Below, in pieces: positions 7,910-15,972 of a stretch of DNA of 64,000 bases. The DNA is from JAAFHB01 sp942493325. GTDB lineage: Bacteria; Bacteroidota; Bacteroidia; Bacteroidales; Prolixibacteraceae. The stretch spans positions 1 through 64,000 of the forward strand of contig OW818689.1 in NCBI GenBank assembly GCA_942493325.1, read 5' to 3'. Position 1 is the first letter of the stretch, and every line of letters starts with the position of its first letter. Below the pieces are notes generated by a model. It was given only the letters and a program-made list of their open reading frames with translations, had not been told where the DNA came from and ran no database searches. The translations under genes and the position numbers were made by a program.

Positions 7910-8941
7910 TTAATTATCCCAGTCAAGGATGATTTTACCGCAATTGCCTTCTTCCATAATATCAAATGCCTCCTGGAAATCAGTATAGTGAAAACGATGG
8001 GTGATCACCGGTGAAATATCAAGTCCCGAAAGCAGCATTTTCTCCATCTTGTACCAGGTTTCGTACATTTCGCGTCCATATATCCCTTTTAAGGTCAGTC
8101 CTTTGAAGATTACCTTGTCCCATTCGATTTGGGTTGTGTCGGGCAGGATGCCAAGCAGCGAAATTTTGCCGCCGTTATACATATGTTTGATCATCGAATC
8201 GAATGCTACGGGGGAGCCGGATACCTCAAGACCGATATCGAACCCGGCTACCATTCCTACCTGCTTCATGGCAGAGGCAATATCATCTTTCATCGGATCG
8301 ACAACGAGCGTAGCACCCATCTTGCGGGCAAGATCTCTGCGGTAAGGACTCACTTCCGATCCAACCACATTTCGTGCTCCTACAAATTTGCAGATGGCTA
8401 TCGCCATACAACCTATCGGTCCGCCAGCACCAGTCACCAGCACATCCTCGCCAATAAGGGGGAAGGAGAGGGCTGTATGCGTCGCGTTTCCGAGCGGATC
8501 CATGATCGAAACGATTTCATCGGGGATCCGTTCATCAATCAGCAATACATTTTCTGCCGGAACGCAGACATATTCTGCAAAACCTCCGTCGCGGTTTACG
8601 CCAATACCTATTGTATGGTCGCAGATATGACGTCTGCCACGCCGGCAGTTCCGGCAAAATCCGCACGCGATATGACCTTCGACAGTTACGCGCTCACCGG
8701 GCTGGATCTTTGTCACTTCAATCCCGATCTCAACCACCGTTCCCACATACTCATGACCGATGGTCATGGGCGTTTTAATGGTTTTCTGAGCCCAGGCATC
8801 CCATTTATAGATATGAAGATCAGTTCCGCAGATGGCTGATTTTGAGATTTTTATAAGTACTTCATTGACGCCGGGCTGTGGTATTGGTACATCCTCGAGC
8901 CATAAGCCGCGTGTAGGTTCCGATTTTCTGATCGCCTTCAT
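7910..8941 (-). CDS. tdh: L-threonine 3-dehydrogenase
   Basis: This 343-residue zinc-dependent medium-chain dehydrogenase oxidises L-threonine to 2-amino-3-ketobutyrate with NAD+ in the cytoplasm. It carries the catalytic-zinc region CGTDLHIYKWD and GHEYVG, a structural-zinc loop with four Cys (CGFCRNCRRGRRHIC), a Rossmann segment VTGAGGPIGCMA, and C-terminal blocks KGIYGREMYETWYKM and ITHRF typical of bacterial Tdh. The length equals that of the E. coli enzyme. The glycine-rich loop has one extra Gly (GAGGPIG against GAGPIG). No kbl gene for the second step is adjacent. It is transcribed alone, away from the ribosomal operon. Confidence 0.95.
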   Translation of the reverse strand: MKAIRKSEPTRGLWLEDVPIPQPGVNEVLIKISKSAICGTDLHIYKWDAWAQKTIKTPMTIGHEYVGTVVEIGIEVTKIQPGERVTVEGHIACGFCRNCRRGRRHICDHTIGIGVNRDGGFAEYVCVPAENVLLIDERIPDEIVSIMDPLGNATHTALSFPLIGEDVLVTGAGGPIGCMAIAICKFVGARNVVGSEVSPYRRDLARKMGATLVVDPMKDDIASAMKQVGMVAGFDIGLEVSGSPVAFDSMIKHMYNGGKISLLGILPDTTQIEWDKVIFKGLTLKGIYGREMYETWYKMEKMLLSGLDISPVITHRFHYTDFQEAFDIMEEGNCGKIILDWDN

Positions 8942-10060
8942 TTTTAACGATTTAGTTTACAGAATACAAAGTAAGAAAATTTGTTTCTCACATTTGCTAA
9001 TTAATGTCAGCTACCCGATTTTTTCACGCAAAATGGTACATCATTTTTTCTTTTTAATTTTCCCGAAATTTCAAAAATATTATAAAATGCAGATAATCAA
9101 CAATGTATGTTATATTTTTGTTCTTTTTCTCTTAATAATTTTACCGTGCAAAACACAAAGTTCAAAAACATGCTGTAAAACATGTTTTTAAATTTAGGGC
9201 TGCAACTTTTTATAGATCAGCAGGATAAACATGGGTTGAGGACCTTTTTTTTAACATTTTCTTAATATAGTCTAACATCCATTAACATTTTTTAATAAAA
9301 ACATCTAATTTAGCACTCGCTTTAAAGAAGAAGTTTAAGATCATCGGACTTTTACTAAGACTACATTTTTGTTCTAACTAGACAATCAAAAGAGCGGGTC
9401 ATTCAGGCCGGCTCTTTTAGCGTTATATATATTACAATAGTACGAATCTCACGAATTAGGACGAATTACAGGAAAACACGAATTTCACGAATTTAAAACG
9501 GATTTCACGAATTCTTACTACTGAATAGGATTACACGAATTAGAACAGCCGGTCCCGGGAACCGGGGAATTACGCGGATGCTTTTCAATTAAGAGTGCAG
9601 GTGTAATAAGATCACGCCAAGATTTCTAAGACTGCCAAGAAAAGCGACAAATCTCAGGAATGGCTTAGTCAAAAACATTACCATATTACCATGATTGCCA
9701 CATTGACATATTTACGAATTTCCCAAATGATTTTTGGATACAAATTTTGTGTTAATACGATCCTGTATTTCCCTTTGAATTTGCGGTGCATTTATCTGCA
9801 AAGTTTCAATAAACATTTTTAGATGCGCCTCTTCTTCATTTATTATTTCCTGTGCTACCAACATTTCACCACTCTGTGGTGATTGCTCCTAATCCGAAAG
9901 TGTTGGCAAATTGGTAAATTTTCTCATTATGACTCGTCCTGAGACTCGCCCCTTCGCCCTCGTCGCCCTCGTCGCCCCATGCTCAAAGCCCCATGCCCCA
10001 TGCTTTTTCCACATTCACGAGTTCCTTGCTATTATTATCTTTCTTTTTCGTGCCGGGAGT
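8942..10060. other. Long intergenic region with degenerate repeats
   Basis: There is no convincing intact gene in about 1.1 kb. It holds a hairpin at 9388-9418 (AAAAGAGC pairing with GCTCTTTT, 15-base loop), a cluster of degenerate CACGAATT repeats at about 9440-9542, an interrupted small frame at 9712-9927 (listed separately), and a pyrimidine-rich tract of CTCGTCGCC type at about 9950-9980. Its AT content is higher than in the flanking genes. Confidence 0.5.
9712..9927 (-). pseudogene. Small helical ORF interrupted by one in-frame TAG
   Basis: From ATG 9927 the frame reads MRKFTNLPTLSD, then TAG at 9889-9891, then continues in the same frame for 58 codons (EQSPQSGEMLVAQEIINEEEAHLK...) to a stop at 9712. 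Both halves read like one short, charged, helical protein, so a nonsense mutation in a real small gene is plausible. A restart at the internal Met would give 49 residues. Family unknown. Confidence 0.3.
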
Positions 10061-10090
10061 TTGTAATCAGGTAAATTGTTACTACTTTTG
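10061..10090 (+). promoter_or_regulatory. Bacteroidota-type promoter for rpsF-rpsR-rplI
   Basis: TTG at 10061-10063, a 19-base spacer, and TACTTTTG at 10083-10090 match the Bacteroidota primary-sigma consensus (TTG-N19-TAnnTTTG) exactly. It lies about 50 bases before the rpsF start codon. Confidence 0.75.
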
Positions 10091-10141
10091 CGCCACTCAT
10101 TTATAAAAAATGATAATTGTTTAATGTAAATCTTTAATAGT

Positions 10142-10495
10142 ATGTTGAACCAGTACGAAACCGTTTTCATCGCTACTCCCGTTTTATCTGAGGCTCAGAT
10201 AAAGGAAGCGGTAGGAAAGTTCAAGGATCTGATCGTTGCCAGTGGCAGTGAACTTATTCATGAAGAACATTGGGGTCTAAAGAAATTAGCCTACCCCATA
10301 CAAAAGAAATCGACAGGATTTTATCATCTTTTCGAATTCAAGGCTGATCCGGCTTTCATAGGTAAACTTGAAACCGAATACCGTCGTGACGAACGCATTA
10401 TCCGTTTCATTACCCTGAAACTGGATAAATTTGCCGCTGCCTACAGCGAGAAGAGACAAAAGAAGGTAAATGCAAAAACTCAAAAGGAGAACTAA
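10142..10495 (+). CDS. rpsF: 30S ribosomal protein bS6
   Basis: This 117-residue protein binds 16S rRNA as a heterodimer with bS18 on the platform of the small subunit. The N-terminus NQYETVFIATPVLSEAQIKEAV and the mid-block HWGLKKLAYPIQKKSTGFYHLFEF are characteristic of bS6, as is the conserved ERIIRFITLKLDK before a basic tail. It is the first gene of the classical bS6-bS18-bL9 operon, with three bases to rpsR. No Shine-Dalgarno sequence precedes its ATG, unlike the next two genes. Confidence 0.97.
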   Translation: MLNQYETVFIATPVLSEAQIKEAVGKFKDLIVASGSELIHEEHWGLKKLAYPIQKKSTGFYHLFEFKADPAFIGKLETEYRRDERIIRFITLKLDKFAAAYSEKRQKKVNAKTQKEN

Positions 10496-10498
10496 GTC

Positions 10499-10768
10499 AT
10501 GACCACGAATTCAAGCGAAATCAGATACCTCACACCCCCATCGGTAGAGGTAAAAAAGAAAAAGTATTGCCGTTTCCTGAAAAGCGGAATCAAGTATGTT
10601 GATTACAAGGATCCTGAGTTTCTGAAAAAATTTCTGAACGAACAGGGTAAAATCCTTCCACGCCGCCTTACCGGTACCTCATTGAAGTACCAGCGTAAAG
10701 TTTCCCAGGCTGTTAAACGCGCCCGTATGATTGCGTTGCTGCCTTATGTAACAGATTTGATGAAATAA
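10499..10768 (+). CDS. rpsR: 30S ribosomal protein bS18
   Basis: This 89-residue protein is the bS6 partner on the platform of the 30S subunit. The central KKKYCRFLKSGIKYVDYKDPEFL and the conserved GKILPRRLTGTSLKYQRKVSQAVKRARMIALLPY are diagnostic. It starts three bases after rpsF stops. An AAGGAG sequence lies nine bases before its ATG, inside the end of rpsF. That is unusual for Bacteroidota, where Shine-Dalgarno sequences are rare. Confidence 0.97.
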   Translation: MTTNSSEIRYLTPPSVEVKKKKYCRFLKSGIKYVDYKDPEFLKKFLNEQGKILPRRLTGTSLKYQRKVSQAVKRARMIALLPYVTDLMK

Positions 10769-10786
10769 TAATTAGGAGATACAAAA

Positions 10787-11233
10787 ATGGATATTATTCT
10801 TCTTCAGGACGTTCCAAATCTGGGCAGCAAGGACGACAATGTCATTGTGAAAAGCGGATACGGACGTAATTACCTGATTCCCCAAAGATTGGCAATTTTA
10901 GCCACCCCTTCTGCAAAGAAAGTACTGGCTGAAAATCAAAAACAACGCGCTCATAAAGAGACCAAGCTCAAAGACGAAGCTCTTAAACTGGCTGAACAAC
11001 TGAAAGCAATCGTTATTACCATTGGTGCAAAAACAAGTACAACTGGCAAGATTTTCGGTTCGGTCAACAATATTCAGGTAGCTGAAGCGCTTAGAGAAAA
11101 AGGCTTCGAAGTTGATCGTAAACAAATTACAATCAAGGAAGACGCGATTAAAGAAGTCGGCAAACATACCGCAAAGGTGAAATTCCACCGCGAAGTAATT
11201 GTCGATTTTGAATTCGAAGTAATCGCCGAATAA
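10787..11233 (+). CDS. rplI: 50S ribosomal protein bL9
   Basis: This 148-residue protein has two RNA-binding globular ends joined by a long helix. The N-terminal block MDIILLQDVPNLGSKDDNVIVKSGYGRNYLIP is the bL9 signature and the C-terminal domain contains TGKIFGSVNNIQVAEAL. It is the last gene of the operon, with a strong terminator 55 bases after its stop. AGGAG stands eight bases before the ATG, a clear Shine-Dalgarno sequence. Confidence 0.97.
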   Translation: MDIILLQDVPNLGSKDDNVIVKSGYGRNYLIPQRLAILATPSAKKVLAENQKQRAHKETKLKDEALKLAEQLKAIVITIGAKTSTTGKIFGSVNNIQVAEALREKGFEVDRKQITIKEDAIKEVGKHTAKVKFHREVIVDFEFEVIAE

Positions 11234-11287
11234 CACGGAAATTTTTTATAACCATTTTCCGAAAATACATTTTCAAACAGATTAAAG

Positions 11288-11317
11288 GCTGTTCCGCACT
11301 CCGGAACAGCTTTTTTT
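11288..11317 (+). terminator. Rho-independent terminator of the rpsF-rpsR-rplI operon
   Basis: A perfect 8-bp stem GCTGTTCC/GGAACAGC with a 7-base loop is followed by seven T. It lies 55 bases after the rplI stop codon. Confidence 0.92.
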
Positions 11318-11425
11318 ATCACGTAATCAGGGCATTAACCTTGATTTTGGATTATTTTCGAACGACAGCCTGTTTTTAATTCAGCATGCTCGTTATATTT
11401 GCAGATACATTTAAATCTATCCCTT

Positions 11426-12856
11426 TTGAAAAAGAAAATTGAATCAGCGCTGGTTGACCTTTACCGAACAAGGTTTATGGAAGAGGATATAACGATCGAA
11501 ACGTTGCCTCCTTCGGGATCCTACCGTGAATATATTCGTTTAACCAGCCCTCATTTTAAAGCCATCGGCACCTGGAATGATGACGAAAAGGAGAATAATG
11601 CCTTTGTCGAGTTTTCGAGGCATTTCAAAGCAAAAGGGATTAATGTGCCCGAAATCTACGAATATATACCCGCAGATTGTATTTATTTACAGGAAGATCT
11701 CGGGAATGAAACCCTCTACAGTTTTCTTAGCGATGTAAGAGAATTCGAGGGATTCTCTGATCGGATTATCGGGGTATACCGCAAAGTCATCCTGGAATTA
11801 CCCAAAATTCAAATTGTTGCAGGCCGCGATATTGATTATAATTTTTGCTATCCGCGTAAGGCGTTCGACCGGCAATCGATGATGTGGGACCTGAATTACT
11901 TCAAATACTACTTCCTGAAATTGTCCAAAATTGCATTTAATGAACAACTGCTGGAGGATGATTTTATCGCTTTCTCTGATTACCTTTTAAAAGCTGAGAG
12001 TGATTTTTTTATGTTCCGGGATTTTCAGAGCCGCAACATCATGTTAATTGATAATGAACCCTGGTTTATCGATTACCAGGGAGGAAGACAGGGAGCTCTT
12101 CAATACGATCTTGCTTCATTGCTTTACGATGCCAAGGCCGATATTCCGCAGCATGTCAGGGAAGATCTGATTGAGGAATATCTCGATGCATTGGAAAAGA
12201 TACAGCCAATTGACCGCAATGAATTCAAACAATACTTTTACGGGTACGTATTAATCCGCATGATGCAGGCCCTCGGTGCATACGGTTTCAGGGGCTTTTA
12301 CGAAAAAAAGGAACACTTCCTGAAAAGTATCCCGTACGCTCTCGATAACCTGGAGATTGTGCTTGGCAAAATTGAAATGCCCGTTGAGTTACCACATTTG
12401 ATCAAAGTCTTAAAATCGCTTTCTGCTTCCAAAACATTGCAAAAAGTTGTTTCCGAACTGTCGGAACTGACCATTGCCATCACGAGCTTTGCCTATAAAA
12501 ACGGATACCCGGCCGATCTTTCGGGGAATGGAGGCGGTTTCGTATTCGACTGCCGCTCGGTGCGGAACCCAGGTAAATACGAACAATACAAGCCGTTCAC
12601 CGGAAAAGATGCGACAGTTATCCGGTTTTTTGAAGACGATTCGGAAATGGAGGAATTTCTCACGCCGGCATTTCTTCTGGTCGATCGTGCAGTTGAGAAG
12701 TATCTGGAACGAAAATTTACCCACCTCTCTGTGAGTTTCGGTTGTACAGGTGGTCAGCATCGCTCGGTCTATTCTGCTGAACGGTTAGCCACTCACCTGC
12801 GGAACAAATATCCGGTAAGGGTTGTTATTCATCACAGGGAACAGGATAATTTATAA
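11426..12856 (+). CDS. AmgK-like sugar kinase fused to a RapZ C-terminal domain
   Basis: Roughly the first 320 residues are an aminoglycoside-phosphotransferase-fold kinase. The catalytic loop reads FRDFQSRNIM (Asp and Asn kept, the usual His changed) and is followed by FIDYQGGRQGALQYDLASLLYDA, very like the anomeric MurNAc/GlcNAc kinase AmgK. The last 130 residues match the RapZ C-terminal domain, with GGGFVFDCRSVRNPG and FGCTGGQHRSVYSAERLA; in RapZ that part binds glucosamine-6-phosphate. With the downstream nucleotidyltransferase it suggests cell-wall sugar salvage to a nucleotide sugar, perhaps with built-in metabolite sensing. The start is uncertain: the frame opens at TTG 11399, which overlaps a TATATTTG promoter-like box (11394-11401), so I use TTG 11426; ATG 11477 is the first Met. 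Confidence 0.8.
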   Translation: MKKKIESALVDLYRTRFMEEDITIETLPPSGSYREYIRLTSPHFKAIGTWNDDEKENNAFVEFSRHFKAKGINVPEIYEYIPADCIYLQEDLGNETLYSFLSDVREFEGFSDRIIGVYRKVILELPKIQIVAGRDIDYNFCYPRKAFDRQSMMWDLNYFKYYFLKLSKIAFNEQLLEDDFIAFSDYLLKAESDFFMFRDFQSRNIMLIDNEPWFIDYQGGRQGALQYDLASLLYDAKADIPQHVREDLIEEYLDALEKIQPIDRNEFKQYFYGYVLIRMMQALGAYGFRGFYEKKEHFLKSIPYALDNLEIVLGKIEMPVELPHLIKVLKSLSASKTLQKVVSELSELTIAITSFAYKNGYPADLSGNGGGFVFDCRSVRNPGKYEQYKPFTGKDATVIRFFEDDSEMEEFLTPAFLLVDRAVEKYLERKFTHLSVSFGCTGGQHRSVYSAERLATHLRNKYPVRVVIHHREQDNL

Positions 12857-12859
12857 AAT

Positions 12860-12982
12860 ATGTCAAAGAAAAGTTGTGAAATAAAAGATTACGAAAAGCC
12901 TCAGGCACCAAAATTTGAATGTAAAAAGTGTGGGCGAAAAGCGGTAAAAGAGAAAAACGTTTGTAAACCAAAGGAGATATAG
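12860..12982 (+). CDS. Tiny four-cysteine (zinc-finger-like) protein, 40 residues
   Basis: The ATG follows the kinase/RapZ stop by three bases. The product begins MSKKSCEIKDYEKPQ and carries CKKCG plus a further Cys near the end (NVCKP); with Cys6 it has four cysteines, enough for one small zinc site. It is very lysine-rich. Position between the kinase and the MurU-like gene suggests co-transcription. Function unknown; coherent composition and spacing support it being real. Confidence 0.55.
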   Translation: MSKKSCEIKDYEKPQAPKFECKKCGRKAVKEKNVCKPKEI

Positions 12983-13087
12983 CAGGAAACAAAAACCTGG
13001 CTCAAGATCCAATTTTGAAGGTGTAAAGGTGTATGGAAGAAAATCTGGTGATCTGAATTAATTTTAAATAATGATATTACCTAATCT

Positions 13088-13810
13088 ATGAAAGCAATGA
13101 TCTTCGCCGCCGGACTTGGTACCCGGCTTTATCCGTTAACTCTCACGAAACCAAAGGCACTTGCTGAAATTGAAGGTAAAACGCTGCTTCAGCTGGCCAT
13201 TGAGAAGGTAAGTCAGGCAGGTTATAATGAATTGGTAATCAACATACATCATTTTGGCGACCAGATTATTGATTTTTTGCAGCAGCATAATAATTTTGAT
13301 CTGGACATCAGGATTTCAGATGAGCGTGATCAGTTACTGGATACAGGCGGTGGGATCCTGAAAGCAGCACCCATGCTGGAAGGTGATGAGCCTTTCCTTG
13401 TGTATAATGTCGATGTACTCTGTGATATCGATTTAAAGTTATTCAGAGATTATCACAAGGAAAGGGGAGGAGTGGCCACACTTGCGGTCCGCGAGCGTAA
13501 AACCGACCGTTACCTTGCCTTTGATCAGTCAATGCAGTTGGCCGGCTGGAGAAATATCAAAACAGGGGAGGAGATTCCGTGCCGGAATATGGAAAATTCC
13601 AGATTAATGGCCTTTAGTGGTATTCAGTTAGTCGAACCTGCCATTTTTAAGCTGATTACAGAAACCGGAAACTTTCCGCTGATACCACTTTACCTGCGAC
13701 TGGCCCGTGAGCATCCAGTCATTGGTTATTACGATCCCTCTGAAATCTGGATGGATCTTGGGAAACATGAGCAACTTATAGAAGCGGGAAAATACCTGGC
13801 ATCTTTGTAG
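13088..13810 (+). CDS. MurU-like sugar-1-phosphate nucleotidyltransferase
   Basis: This 240-residue protein has the nucleotidyltransferase signature AAGLGTRLYPLTLTKPKAL at its N-terminus, the substrate-site block DTGGGILKA, and NVDVLCDIDL, which holds a metal-binding Asp. This family transfers a nucleotide to a sugar-1-phosphate. Size and the pairing with an AmgK-like kinase 230 bases upstream point to a MurU-type role (UDP-activation of salvaged MurNAc or GlcNAc), though mannose-1-phosphate guanylyltransferases share these motifs. The protein is cytosolic, with no added acyltransferase domain. No terminator is evident after it. Confidence 0.8.
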   Translation: MKAMIFAAGLGTRLYPLTLTKPKALAEIEGKTLLQLAIEKVSQAGYNELVINIHHFGDQIIDFLQQHNNFDLDIRISDERDQLLDTGGGILKAAPMLEGDEPFLVYNVDVLCDIDLKLFRDYHKERGGVATLAVRERKTDRYLAFDQSMQLAGWRNIKTGEEIPCRNMENSRLMAFSGIQLVEPAIFKLITETGNFPLIPLYLRLAREHPVIGYYDPSEIWMDLGKHEQLIEAGKYLASL

Positions 13811-14010
13811 ATGACTCCCCCTTTGGGGAAAAGGGGGAACATAAGGGGGATTTTTTTTATCCGAACCAAAGTTTTAATTCCGGAGTACGACCTTTTACCG
13901 GAAGAAAGGGCGAAAATGAGAAGGTGTGAAAATGAAAAATTATCTAATTTGCCTTTGAACCAATTTGCCAATGCTTTCAGGCGGTATTCAAAGTAACTTA
14001 ATAAAAAGAA
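13811..14010. other. Intergenic sequence without a gene
   Basis: The sequence right after the MurU-like gene contains CCCCCTTTGGGGAAAAGGGGG-like motifs common between Bacteroidota genes. A 60-codon frame here has no coding character. With the two repeats that follow it makes a gap of about 540 bases to the next gene. Confidence 0.4.
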
Positions 14011-14053
14011 TTACACAGAGTTACACAGAGTAATTACACAGAGTTACACAGAG
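14011..14053. repeat. Four copies of a 10-bp repeat (TTACACAGAG)
   Basis: TTACACAGAG occurs at 14011, 14021, 14034 and 14044, the middle pair separated by TAA, and is followed by a run of T. This looks like a microsatellite-like intergenic repeat, with no evident function. Confidence 0.85.
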
Positions 14054-14108
14054 TTTTTTGGGTCCTAAATTAGGAGCAATACCTAATCCCGGTAAGAATG
14101 GTTTTCGT

Positions 14109-14275
14109 ATCCCGAAGGGATTAAATCTTTGTAGCCCCGGGTAAGTGATTCCGGATTCTTCAAATTAATATTAGCTCCAACATTGTTCGGAATCACGCCA
14201 CCCGGGGTATGAATAATAAAGAAAAATGCGGCGCAACTACACCCTTAATTGAAAATCGATTGTACCATGCGCCGC
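14109..14275. repeat. Dispersed hairpin-rich repeat, copy A
   Basis: This is a 167-bp sequence that recurs at 41260-41427. It folds into two hairpins: a long one pairing CCCCGGGT and GTGATTCCG with CGGAATCAC and ACCCGGGG (about 14135-14206), and a shorter one pairing GCGGCGC with GCGCCGC (about 14228-14275). The stems are conserved between copies while the loops differ. A purine-rich tract follows. It has no ORF. Confidence 0.85.
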
Positions 14276-14349
14276 GGGAGAAAGAAGATGAGAAAGGGCG
14301 AAGAGGCGAAGAGGTGAATGGGCGAGTGGGCGATCGAACCGCTTTCAAT

Positions 14350-15147
14350 TTACTGAGCCAATATTTTTTGCAGCGCTTTCCTGTATTCCGGATTGTCTGT
14401 CATTCCGTTATGGCCCTGCCCATGGAGGGTAATTAACGAATCTGTACTTTTCATGATTTCTTTTAGTTTAACTGAAGAATTGTAATAAACTACCTCATCC
14501 TGGTTGCCATGAAAAATCACAACCGGCATTTTACACGCTTTTATGAATTTATTGGTCTCGAACTTATATTTTAAAATGAAGGCAGGAATAACCGGATAGA
14601 AATGCTTCATCATATCCGTCAGATTGTAATAAGGTGCCTGGAGGATTAATAACCGGGGATTGTTGTCAGCCGCAATTTTAGTGGCGGGTCCTGTTCCGAT
14701 TGAGTAGCCCAAAACAATAATGCGGCTCTCCGTATAGTTAGTTTTCAATTTATCGTACACAGTTTGCAAATCCTGGTACAATTGCTTCTGACCATTTATC
14801 TTACCCTCACTTTTTCCATAACCTCTGTAGTCGATCATGAAAAGGTCGTAATTTAAATCAGTATATGTTTTAGCAACTTCTCCCCACGTTCGTAAGGAAC
14901 CGGCATTTCCGTGCAGGTAAAATATCAGGCCTTTTGAAGTATCGGCTTTAAACAAAAGACCGTGTAATAATAAACTGTCAACGGTTTTAATGTTTATTTC
15001 CTCAAACTTATTATCAAAACTGAATTTGAAATCCTTATCAAGTTTCTCAGGGAAGAAGATTAATTTTTCCTGCAAAAAGTACAGTAGTCCACCGATAACT
15101 GCGAATAAGGCCAGTAAAATTGTAAAAAATCTCAGTAATGTTATCAT
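14350..15147 (-). CDS. Alpha/beta hydrolase with N-terminal membrane anchor
   Basis: This 265-residue protein begins with a hydrophobic helix (LLRFFTILLALFAVIGGLLYFL) that is either an uncleaved anchor or a signal sequence. It is followed by a serine-hydrolase fold: oxyanion region LHGNAG, nucleophile elbow GYSIGTG, acid in HGNQDEVV and catalytic His in GQGHNGM. The layout resembles the ABHD13/YfhR-like group of membrane-tethered hydrolases, whose substrates are mostly unknown. It runs in the same direction as ung, 37 bases downstream of it, and probably shares its transcript. Confidence 0.82.
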   Translation of the reverse strand: MITLLRFFTILLALFAVIGGLLYFLQEKLIFFPEKLDKDFKFSFDNKFEEINIKTVDSLLLHGLLFKADTSKGLIFYLHGNAGSLRTWGEVAKTYTDLNYDLFMIDYRGYGKSEGKINGQKQLYQDLQTVYDKLKTNYTESRIIVLGYSIGTGPATKIAADNNPRLLILQAPYYNLTDMMKHFYPVIPAFILKYKFETNKFIKACKMPVVIFHGNQDEVVYYNSSVKLKEIMKSTDSLITLHGQGHNGMTDNPEYRKALQKILAQ

Positions 15148-15184
15148 ATTGAACGTTTTTCATTATTACATGGCAGTATTCACC

Positions 15185-15847
15185 TCACCATCTGATTGGC
15201 TCTTTCCCGTGTTTGACCAGGTATTCATTGGCTTTACTGAAATGATGATTGCCGAAAAATCCACGGTGAGCCGATAATGGAGACGGATGAACTGAGCTCA
15301 ATATCAGATGTTTACTTGAGTCGATAAGTTCTGCTTTCTGCTGTGCATAAGCTCCCCAAAGCATAAAGACAAGATGTTCTCCCGATCCCGATAACAAGTG
15401 AATCACGTTATTAGTGAAGGCTTCCCATCCTTTTTTCTGATGCGATCCCGCTTCGTGGGCCCGGACGGTAAGTGTGGCATTAAGTAAAAATACCCCTTGT
15501 TCTGCCCAGCGTTCAAGGTTTCCCGATTTTGGTATGGGAATATTCAGATCATTTTTGATCTCCTTAAAAATATTCTGCAGTGATGGCGGGAAATTGATCC
15601 CGTCGGGAACCGAAAAGCAAAGCCCGTGTGCCTGACCGGGTGCGTGATAGGGGTCTTGTCCAAGTATCACGACTTTTACCTTTTCAAACGGACACTTTTC
15701 AAATGTATTGAAAATCAAGCTTCCGGGAGGATAAACATTTTGTGTGGCATATTCCGACTTCACAAAGCTGGTTAAAGTGCCAAAATATGGTTTTTCAAAC
15801 TCCTCCTTCAATCGTTCTTTCCAGCTTAATTCAATATTAAAGTCCAT
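15185..15847 (-). CDS. ung: Uracil-DNA glycosylase
   Basis: This 220-residue enzyme removes uracil from DNA in base-excision repair. The water-activating motif GQDPYH, the FSVPDGINFPPSLQNIF block, the uracil-binding LLNATLTV and the minor-groove loop HPSPLSAHRGFFG are all present, so it is a complete family 1 UDG. The start at 15847 (MDFNIELSWKERL) matches the usual N-terminus. It is probably co-transcribed with the hydrolase gene that follows. Confidence 0.97.
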   Translation of the reverse strand: MDFNIELSWKERLKEEFEKPYFGTLTSFVKSEYATQNVYPPGSLIFNTFEKCPFEKVKVVILGQDPYHAPGQAHGLCFSVPDGINFPPSLQNIFKEIKNDLNIPIPKSGNLERWAEQGVFLLNATLTVRAHEAGSHQKKGWEAFTNNVIHLLSGSGEHLVFMLWGAYAQQKAELIDSSKHLILSSVHPSPLSAHRGFFGNHHFSKANEYLVKHGKEPIRW

Positions 15848-15972
15848 ACTGTTGTTGAAATATTTTAATTGATCAAAATTAGGACACTTTTTGATGCCTC
15901 AAAATATATTCCGGATAATAACCCTGTTATCCGAACGACTTTTTTTAGTAGAATTGTATAAAATTAAGTGGA

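Noticed and set aside
8832..9191. 119-codon frame beyond the tdh start
   Set aside because: It overlaps the real tdh gene on the opposite strand and is AT-biased, a shadow frame.
9388..9418. Hairpin AAAAGAGC/GCTCTTTT as a terminator
   Set aside because: The loop is 15 bases, there is no T-run after it in either direction, and no gene ends nearby. It may be incidental.
9440..9542. Degenerate CACGAATT cluster as an operator array
   Set aside because: The repeats are irregular in spacing and no regulated gene starts nearby. Similar tracts are common intergenic filler in Bacteroidota.
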